Below are positions 54,647 to 64,000 of a DNA stretch of 64,000 nt, one piece after another. The DNA is from Gavia stellata. Its lineage: Eukaryota; Chordata; Aves; Gaviiformes; Gaviidae. How positions within the stretch are numbered: position 1 is the stretch's first letter; every line of letters starts with the position of its first letter. A program made the translations under genes and the position numbers. The stretch spans positions 129,742,668-129,806,667 of the forward strand of contig NC_082594.1 of assembly GCF_030936135.1 (NCBI RefSeq), written 5' to 3'. Below the pieces are notes generated by a model. The model made no database searches and was not told where the DNA came from. It saw nothing but the letters and a program-made list of their open reading frames with translations.

Positions 54647-56702
54647 ACTTTTTTTTTTTTTTTTTAAAAGACTCAGTAATTTACTGCCTCCAAACAACAG
54701 CATCTGTGGGCAACGCTTCAGCAGGCTCGCCTATACAGCGGATCCATACCCTGCCACTGTCCTACTTTTTGAGTCTCCTGCATCTATTTGGATCACTGGG
54801 TCAACCAAGCCCCTTCACTTACCTTTCGGGACACTGACTAGCCGAGCTCTCGCATTAAGATGCTCTTCAGCCCTTTCTATTAAGTTGCACGTAAGGATTT
54901 GGAAAGCCTTCCGTTTCTAAACGTGGGTGTGCTTTCCTTTGCAGCCAGCCAGAACGTAACGACAGCTAAAAGCTTTAAAGCCTTTTTTCGTGTGTGTGCC
55001 CGACAGCAACGAGCCGAGGGGTATAACATGAGGGTTTATCGGTTTCACGGTAGGTGGTCGCTCACCTCTTGAAACAGCTCCTGCTTCCCCGAAACCCCCC
55101 GTGTGTCAGGCAGGAGGGAGAGGGCAGGGCTTTTATCAGTTCCAGGGCTGCTAGGAGAGAGCTTCCAAAAAATCCCACGTCAACAGGATAAAAGGTACAA
55201 GAAGAAACACGCTGAGCTCATAAGCAAAACCCCCACTGTCCCTGTGGCAGCCGAGCTTGCCGACACCGCTATCGCTGGCTACCCCCAGGCCGCGCGAAGC
55301 TCCACGTGTTCCCAAAAAGCAACCGCTTGCCTTAGATCCGCAGGTCGAATAGCAGCTCGATAAGCACCAAAGGCGACTACAGTTTCTCCAAAGGAGGATA
55401 AGGCCGGAGCGGACACCAACCGCAAGCCTACAAGATCAGGTCTCCAAGAGTCTCGTTTCTACGCTGCGGCTGCGTCCGGCCGCTCACCTGACCCTTTCCC
55501 GAGGAATATTGCTTTGACTTCAGGAAGAGAGACATGGATGCTCACACCACGCGCTGTCGCAGGGAGGAAACCCGGACCCTGGACAGATGGACTAGAACAA
55601 GCATTCACCTCGCGCTTCAGTCAGACTGTTTCGAGATCGTAGACAAAATAAAAAAAGCAGTATTTTATCTATGTATACATGTATATATTTATATAATATA
55701 TATACACACACACTCATATATAGCCAGCTTTCCTACAAGTCAGCAGGTACAAATTACTGTCGAGAGCACTCGGATGTGTATTTTATTAATATTCTACCAA
55801 TGTAAAAACATAATGGCGATGTGGCAACACGCATCAATAAATAGAGATCAAAAAAAGCAAGAGGTTAAAAAAGATGAAATTAAATACAGATTCTAGCTGT
55901 GGATTTAAAATCAGAACTATCGTAGAATGTGGCATCCTGCAAGTTAAAACTGCAGTTAAAAAAAATATTACAAAATAAACCAGTAGACTGTTACAGTTCA
56001 CATTATAAACCCTGGTGTCCTTTTCCTGTACGCACCTTGGGGAAGGAAAGCCTGTTCAAATCGAGAGCCTGGGGCGGGGAGGGAGGGGAAGAAAAGAAAA
56101 GCAAGCTTTCACAGTGGCCACTTTCCAAAAAGTCCCTTAACGTCCCCGGCTGGGCCCCTGCCTCCTCCAAGGATTTTGTTCGTCCGCTCTTCTCTGCTGA
56201 AGACAGGAGCTGACCGGCCGCCTCTGCCGGCTGTTTTGCCCGCGACACGAGGGGCAGGAGCTCCGGCTGGGCAAAGGAGCTGCTTCGGTAAAGCTAACCG
56301 CTTGTGTTCGGTGCATGTGTGTGTATTATATTATATATAGCCCACGTGGGTAAGACTTTTCCCATAACGAAGCTGCATGTTTCTTCATTGCTAGCACTGA
56401 TTTTTAAAATGAAAGGCTTCCACTAGCGGTTCAAGCCTTAGACACACGGCAAACCCTCCCCCCCACCCCACGGCAACCTATTTTCCTACCACGTCGCCCG
56501 CTCCCCATACCGAGCCGGGGCAGTTCTTCAGACAACCTGGGATATGGATTCGCTGACAAGAAACGCTGAGCTCTGTTGAATGACCCCTGCTAAGCTCCCG
56601 ACCAAATTCAAGCTGTGCACTACATCAAAGTCCGAAACTTCACTTAAAAAGAAAATAAAAAAAGAGGTTAAAAAAACAGAACTTCAGCAGAGAATGAGGT
56701 TT

Positions 56703-56734
<32 letters not shown>

Positions 56735-57129
56735 CCTTCTTTCTGTTGTGGGAGGGGGCATGAGGCAAGAGTCCTGGTTCTGAAGTACACAACAGCAAAC
56801 TTCCAACATGAAGAGATTGTCGAGGGGAGAGACATCGGTGTGTTGTATTGCTCCGCTTTCCCTCCTCCCCCCACCTAGTCCCCTGCCCCGGACACCCTGC
56901 AGAGTGAGAATACAATGAAACTGGTTTGTATTTATAGATATTTTACAAGGTTAAATAAGAACAACAATAATAATAATAAAAAATTGAACACTAAAATGAA
57001 CAGGTTGGTTGGTTTGTTGTTTTTTTTTTTTTCCTCTTTTTAATTTTCTTTCCAAATGTGACCAGTGTTGCTGAGCAAGACTCAAATTACTGGTGATTTT
57101 TCCTGTGCAGCTGGCTGCTTGGTACCGGT

Positions 57130-57197
57130 TCAGGTGGAGTTGGAGGCTGATGCTGTAGCTACACTATTGGTCTGAACTCGTTCTCCTGCGTTAACAT
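57130..57197 (-). CDS. GSK3B: GSK3B, last coding exon segment (C-terminus)
   Basis: Glycogen synthase kinase-3 beta, a Ser/Thr kinase of glycogen metabolism, Wnt/beta-catenin and neuronal signalling. Only the C-terminal tail is in the window: after the acceptor TTGTTTGCAG on the minus strand, AT completes an Asp codon and the frame reads VNAGERVQTNSV, then ATASASNST and TGA. This matches the human tail (NTGDRGQTNN, then ASASASNST), with the terminal ASASNST identical. The segment is 68 nt, phase 1 at the acceptor. The catalytic domain and the rest of the tail lie upstream, outside the window. The segment belongs to the disordered tail, not the kinase fold, which explains its variability. The following UTR supports the call. 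Confidence 0.95.
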
Positions 57198-60100
57198 CTG
57201 CAAACAACAGGCAAGAGGAAGGGAAGAGAGAAGAACAACCAGTATTACCTCCAAAATACAGACACATTTGGAACAATAGCTATGACATTCTCCGCACGGG
57301 GAAACCCACAATTCCCACTGAGGTGCCCTTTGGTTAGGATGCTCTCCTGACTTCAGGGGATGCAGATGGAACAGTTTGGTCTGGGGATAAGGTGGGAGTA
57401 CAGTCTTTAAGCAGGACAAAGGCAACCTCAAGGGCTGAGGGTTGCAGGCCGGCACGCGAACACCCAGCTGGGCTCTAGCAGATTTTGCAGGACGTAACAT
57501 TGCTCACGCAGCGGTAAGTCGCCCACGTTACTTCCCAGTAGCTCTAATTGCAAGATGAGGCACACTAACCTCACCAAAGCTAATGCATCAAGTTATCTGT
57601 GGCCACTACAAGGTTTCACGTTGGCGCTGAAGTTTCGTATTGTTAGGCCTTTTTGTAACAAAGGCGTCTGTTAATTGTGTGAATGAGCGCAGACAATGAA
57701 GGCGAGGAGCCTGCTTCCCTGGCAGAAACAGCTAGTGTGTTCATGTGTCATTCATGCACTTGTTGCCTCAGAAAACGTTGTTCAAGTCTACTGCTTTATT
57801 CTGTGTTGCTCAACCAAAGTTGGATCTGCCACCCTCTGAACTGCTGAAGCATATTAACATCAAGGCCTGAAGCCAGTAACGAGGTTTACACAAGCATACG
57901 ACATTGTTAGAGGATCGGGTCTCTGCAGTAAACGGTCTCCAACACCTTCTCTTCTCTGGGAGGGACAGTGCTCCGCAGAGAGACAAGTCGCAGGATCATG
58001 GGCATGTGCCCAAGTGCACTCCAAGAAAACGCAGGGCTTGCAAAGAAATACCGAAAGGAAATTCACTGTAACTGTGTTTTCATAGGCCACACACATCAGG
58101 TATTTGCTCTAAAAAAATTGTTCTCAGTATTAGAGGAGTTGGTAGGGGAAAAAAAAAAAATATGCACCAGCTTAATCTGGAACCATCCTATGCAGCATCT
58201 AATTAGCACGGCCACAAAAAGGAAAATGGATGAATGGTTAAACACATAAAATACTCGACACAATAAATACACGATAGGAAAAAAGATATTAAGTGAGGTT
58301 TTCTACAAGAGACCATCATGCATTTCTCCCATTTAATTTAAGTAAGGTTAACTGCAAAGCTATCAATACTGCAAAAGGAAAAAAAAAAAAAGACTTATTA
58401 TGGCAGTACAGAAGAGGGCAGACTGGGCAAACAGCGCATTCGAAAGACATGGGGAAAAGGCCTTATAAAAAGAAAGAATAGATTTACTGATCTCAGACTG
58501 AAGGACAGCATGTATAAATAACAGACACGACAAAATAGAACTGGCGGGCAGTGGGGGTGCAGCAATACTTCCCCAGCACAGGAGAGCTCGTGAGGGAAAG
58601 CAGCCGGGCAATGCTCTACAGTCACCTGTTAACGAAACCCCTCTCCTCTCCTGCCACATTGACCTGACGGTAGTTAGAAGAGCAGCCGCGAGCAAAGGCC
58701 ACAAAGGCGAGTCTAGAGACGGGCAGCACTTGCTGAGCAACAAATTAAGTAACATACACAGACAATGGCAACAAAAATAGGAAAAACAAACAAACAGCAG
58801 CATCCAGGGATACAAGGGGCAAGTGGGAAGAGAGGATGATGCCTATTGGAAAAGGAAATGCTGCGAGGAGCGTGTGGGAAGAAAAGGAAATTGTCCTGTG
58901 GGCAGAGGATGCCAGATGACTGCTCTGGGAGTTTCCCATTCCCTTTCCTCTCACCCCAAATTAATTGCAACCCCTCCCTCACCAAGGGATGACCACCATG
59001 ATAAAAAAAAAACCTCATGCAGTTAAAGCACGAAGGCAGCATGACGACAGTACCAACGTTATTTGGAAAGCTAGCCTTGCACGCAAGAGACTCCCTCCTA
59101 CGTGGAGATAATTCTGCTCCCTGCAGGAGCAATTCCCAAACCCCACGTGCATTCAGACCAACAACGACCACGGAAATTCAAAGTGACCCAGCCAGACAGG
59201 TAATAGTTTCCATACTTTAAACTCTCACTGTGCCTGTTCTAGATTAATTTTCAGGTATGGATAAACTCCAGTTAATGCAACATCTGCCATGCCTGATGCA
59301 AGCAGTCCAGCTGGAGTCTGTACTGTTGGCAGAGGATTTCTCTGTACGTGTACAAAAAGTGCTTGTATTTCATTTGCTGAAATGAAATGTGCCTTTTGAT
59401 CTCCTATTCCTGAAGACAGCAGAGCCTGAAATCGTTATCATTACATTGCTACTGAGCGGAGATAAAGAAAAAAGAGGAGGGGATGGAGCTACTTCATGTA
59501 ACATATGCTCCTCTTCCATCATCACTTTACTGGGGGAGTTCCTGAGAAATATATATGCCACATGTTAAAAAGGAAATAAACCAGGTGACGCAGCCCAAGA
59601 CCATTTACATGGGGCTTTTTGCAATATATAGAAGTCGACCCAGGCTGGGAGAGAGTGCAGAGCCTGCCCAAGGCTCTACTGGCTCCAAACCTGCAAGAAA
59701 ATGCAGTATTTTGACATTCCAGCTTGTTCTTTGAATCCGCATCGACAGGACATTTGGGGAACAAAGCGGGGCTTGTTCCAGCATCTCTTTGTTGAAGTGC
59801 CAGAAAAAGAGCACAACTGGACTATGAGGGTCTCTGGACGTTCACTGGCTCCTCCTTACCAATTTGGGCATAAGAGAAGAAAATCTAGGCCTTCAGCAAC
59901 GTTGCTAAAACATCTGCTTTGCAAAGCAGTGGCCTGTGACACCGTGGAAGCCGTGGGGAGCGAAGCTAGGAGCTGACGTGCAACTTTCTGGTAAGGGCCA
60001 GATGACTGCACAGCAAACTGCGGCTTGAGGTCAGGGCAGCCTCTTTGCCCTAAACTGCCCTCCTGACACACCTCTGTCTGTGTGGGCAAAGAAACCACAT

Positions 60101-63100
60101 TAGGGCTTAAGTGTCAGCCGCTTCCAAAACTTCTTCCAAACAGAGGGCAGAAGTATCTCTCATCAATGTAGAGCACCTCCTCCAATTCAGCTTTTCCCCC
60201 TGAGGAATGCCTCAGCTTTCTTGGAGGGTACGTGACACTCCTTAGAAACCTCCCGGAAAGGAAAGATGGGGCTACAGTTCAGAGCAAGACAGAGACGCCA
60301 ACTCAGTCTGCGAAAGCCCATTAGCACTAATGACAGCATTAGTTGGTTGGATTTGTAATGCTGACAGACTGTGCCACTCGTCTACAAAGATACAGAAACA
60401 AAACTACCACCAGCCTGGGAGTCCTCACAGGACAGCTGAGGAGACAAGTGGAAGGAGGAGAAAAGCCTGGTTTTCCTGTTGTGCCTGCTTATGGATGTAG
60501 AAATCCAGGGCTCAGAGCAAAACTGGCGAGCCTGAAATGCGCAAGTTTTACTCCTCTAACTGTCACGGACTCACGCCTATGCTGGGCTTGCAGAAGCCTG
60601 AGCAAATTGCTTGCCCCTCTTCTCCTGGTTAAGGAATTAAAGTTTTCCAAAATTCCTTCAATGGGAACACCGTAAATGCACTAAATCTTATTTTGTGGAG
60701 CACTGTGGGCTTTTTCAACTGCCACACACCAGCAGGTAACCCCAGCTCTAGTCTGTTTTGTTGCTGAAAGTTCAGGCACACCATCGCATTTGGGATTACA
60801 CGGGATCAACACAGCAGGATGCCGAAGACGATGACCCCAGCATCCCTGCAGGCACAACTGCCCTGCAGATGGCAATTACGCTCTTCCCATCTTAAGGCTG
60901 ACTAGCAGAGAGGTAACTACTGCTGCTGGCTGATCCAGGAAGAAAAACATGTAGACACACAAGCAGATATGCTTTCGGCTTGGTGTGCATGCTCCCCTCT
61001 CAGATGCTGTGGCTGCACGGCGATGAAACCATCCTCCTCCAGGTAGATCAAGTCAGCATACACATGAATAAAGCTGTACTGGCATTTTTAATCAATGGCC
61101 AGCACAATTCACAGAAGGCTAGCACACCATTTCAAGCAGGGGCCAGTAACTCCCATCTTCCTTTTCCTCCTCTTTGGTTTAGACATGCCACTAATGTCAC
61201 AGAGAATTTCTCATAAACATTTAGGTGAATTTACTAACGTCGATGTGGCAAGGCTTCATACTCCCACTGCAAAGCCAGCTTCCATTAGTACAGTGAGTCC
61301 AGCTTTATGCCTCAAAAGGAGAAGACATTTACAACAAATACATTTTTTTAACACTCAAAAATTAGCTACAATAATCCCCCTGCATTTAAGATCATGATTC
61401 CAGGATTACTGTTGCATTGGGCTGTTGAAACCACCACTGTGAATCTATCAGTTAATAAAAATTACTCATTTTGTGTAACTTTTAAAAACGCAGATGCGTG
61501 TCGTATCAGTTAGCACAAGGGCTAGTATTGCTGGTGTGGTGAAATCTGCACTGTTAACGTGGTAAGTTGAAAAGCCAATGTTTCCATCTCTTAACACCAC
61601 ACCACTGCTAAGTCTCCTGGCAAACACACTACTAGACTTCGGACAAATAGATCTCATTTTTTTAGTTATTCTCTAACTATGACCCTGCCCTGGTGCACGA
61701 TGAAAAGCAGTGCTTTACACCTTATCAAAAAGCTGAGATTCTGATATGGCTGCACACCAAACATGACAGCTATGAAAATGGAGTAACTGTCCGCAAGCAG
61801 GTAACAACAGCCCAGCTGGATTATCTACAGTGACGAACTAGTACACCGCGTTTCCGTGTACGTGCACCTGTGCTTACAGAGTAGGCAGCTATGCTGGACA
61901 TAACAGCAGACACTTGAACCTCAGTACCAGTTCTGCTTGCTAAAGGGAGACAAGAGTTACACACTAATAATGTGGACTACAGGTTCATACAACTTGCTTT
62001 GCCCTTCGAATTGCCTTGAGAGCTACATTTTGTAGCTTCATCGCTACTCAAAAAAGTAGTTTCTGGACTTGTACTGCTTAGTCACATCAGCAAACGTTTT
62101 GCAGGAACGCCTCCTGCCTATCGGGATGCACTGGGTTAGGTGGGAAAGTCCCTCCCATGCTGTCCTTGTAGTTACTGAAGAACTAGAAATTTACTGCTCT
62201 GGGATGTGCTGGGGGTATAGGGAAAGAAGGGACCCCTTCCATGAAAATCTCTTGCTAAGTGTAGCATCAGCATGCAAAACACAACGGATTAACACAACCT
62301 CATACAGGACCTAATCCTAAAAATCACAACTCTGATGAAATTCCCACTGCCTGTTGTGAGAACCCCATGTGAGTAAGAAACTACAAACCAGCTGTGCTGC
62401 AGAAACCCAAAGCTGTGTGTTGCCCAACACTGAACTTAATTTCACAATTTCTTTCCAAGCTGCAAGGATTTTTTTTTGTTGTTTTTGAACTATGAATAAG
62501 ATGTCCTACCCCAACTCAGTGCAGTGCTTGCAAACAGCAGGTCTAAAAATGTTGACATCAGTAAGGTGGGGTTGGGTTTTGGTTTTTCTTTTAGTATACT
62601 TCACATTTAGGACTCAGACTAATGCCATTTTCCCCCCACATGAACTCTCTGGGTGAAAACAGACTTCTTAACCCCATTGACTCCTCAAGACTTGGCTCTT
62701 GGCAAAGAGAACTCCTTAAAAGGCATGAGAAGGGCATTAAGTGAAACAGTATTTTTCAGAAGGGCTTAAAATAATTTTCCATGTTTGTATTTTGTAGTTT
62801 TTTCAATCACTTTTACTACTTTATCTGCTTCCCCCCCCCGACTCGTTGTTGAGCAACAGATGCACATAAAAGAGAAACAGAGAACGTGACTATTTGCAAA
62901 ATACTGCCAAGTGCATGAAACAAACATACTAAATTTGAAAATAGCAATTTTGTTTTCTCCTAAATTCAGAGCACGTAAATTGTACAGGCTGTAGCTTTTA
63001 TCTACTGCTGCTACATTTTCAGAGAGAAGCCTCATCTTTCAAACCTGGATGCATCTGTCTGTCCCGGAGCATGAAAATGCTTTCTATGCAGCACTGGCTG

Positions 63101-64000
63101 GAGCAAGCGCATCAGATACCAGGTAACGGTCCGGCACGTTAACCTGCAAAGGCTTTCCTGCACGTTTCAAGAATACCTTTTTAATTAGGGCTTCTCCTTA
63201 TCAGCTATCTTACACTGAGTAAGTGCCCTGCACCTCAAAAGGGGGTCACAGCCCTCGCCAAATGGGGCTGATGTGCGCGCAGGGTACGTATGGAAGCACA
63301 CCCATTTTGCGGCTTGCCTTTGGTTTCCCAAGCCCTGAGACAGCCGGCTGCTGTGCTGACTCAGGGCTGACTCAGAGGAAGAGTGCCACATCCTGCAGCA
63401 CCTACGATTTTCTCTGGGAGTCTCCCAACTGATATTACCCAGCTTTTAAGCTTTCACTGGAAACAGAATACAGTATGGAGTGGCTACAGGCCAACAGTGA
63501 GCTTTTAAAAGGTTTCTGACAGAAAATAGAGAGAGCGCGAGAGGCAAAAAAAGACATTCACTCATTGCTGGCCAAAACCATCTGCCACATGCCCGAAGAC
63601 GACACAAGCGAACTCGGTAAGAAGCAACTGCAACTACTTAGATGAGGCAGGGAGTACACTGACTGAACTCCCTAACCAGACTTTTAAGAGCTATTGCCAT
63701 TGGGGAAAAAAATCCTCCCCATCCACACTCCACGGAGGCCACGTGTACTGAAGCTAACCATTTTTTCCTCTTCCTAGGCATCACAAACTCATGCTCCAAG
63801 TCAGTATTAATTTCAGACTGTCTGAGAGCTCAGAAATTAGGTGCAAACCAATCCACAAGGATTGCTAAAAAACAGGGGAGGTAATGATTTCTTACTAGTG
63901 GAAGTCTGAGCGAGAGGGACCAACAAACTAAACAGTCAAACATGGAGCTGCCCCAGGTTAGGATTTGGGTTGGTGACCACAGCTAGCACCCAAAAGACCA
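57198..64000 (-). other. GSK3B: GSK3B intron before the last exon
   Basis: 6.8 kb of the intron that precedes the last coding exon; its donor lies beyond the window. I looked for the preceding exon (PPHARIQAAAS-type tail) and did not find it. No other gene, RNA or clear repeat family recognised; short frames on both strands look random. Confidence 0.75.

Larger units (their letters stand above)
51280..57129 (-). other. GSK3B: GSK3B 3' UTR
   Basis: About 5.85 kb from the TGA (57130-57132) to a canonical poly(A) site. The first 100 nt after the stop (AGCAGCCAGCTGCACAGG, then AACACTGGTCAC, on the minus strand) closely resemble the human GSK3B 3' UTR as I remember it, and human GSK3B also has a multi-kilobase 3' UTR. 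It contains AT-rich stretches, (TA)n, (CA)n, a purine-rich tract and a CpG-rich block. No protein-coding gene is seen within it. Continuity of the whole span as one transcript is inferred. Confidence 0.75.

Overview
This is vertebrate nuclear DNA, almost certainly from a bird. It has long introns with canonical splice sites and a CpG-island promoter. A 5'-truncated CR1 LINE, the dominant avian retrotransposon, lies at the left edge. The species cannot be fixed from the sequence.

Layout: (1) 1-677 is a CR1 3' end on the minus strand. (2) 678-11.8 kb is mostly featureless, but three protein-like, splice-site-flanked open blocks on the plus strand (1133, 3548 and 7812) may be exons of an unrecognised gene. 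(3) A CpG island at about 11.8-12.86 kb carries a near-perfect RFX X-box and is the promoter of CFAP91 (MAATS1, C3orf15). (4) CFAP91 occupies 12372-43145 on the plus strand. I reconstructed 17 coding exons by splice sites, phase and remembered similarity to the human protein; they sum to 2418 nt, or 805 residues plus stop. (5) 43.5-51.27 kb is an intergenic stretch, GC-rich from about 45.5 kb. (6) 51.28-57.13 kb is the long 3' UTR of GSK3B (minus strand), 57130-57197 is its last coding segment, and 57198-64000 is the preceding intron, running off the window.

The order CFAP91 (+) then GSK3B (-) matches human 3q13.33, except that mammals have the nuclear receptor gene NR1I2 (PXR) between them and I find no trace of it here. 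COX17, the mammalian neighbour upstream of CFAP91, was also not seen in the first 12 kb. The two genes are convergent and functionally unrelated: one is an axonemal structural protein, the other a ubiquitous Ser/Thr kinase.

The points most worth checking are the possible unannotated gene upstream of CFAP91, the X-box overlapping a second in-frame ATG, a GC-AG intron, a probable 81-nt 3'-UTR intron in CFAP91, the missing NR1I2, and a CpG-rich block inside the GSK3B 3' UTR. I saw no clearly new biological system.
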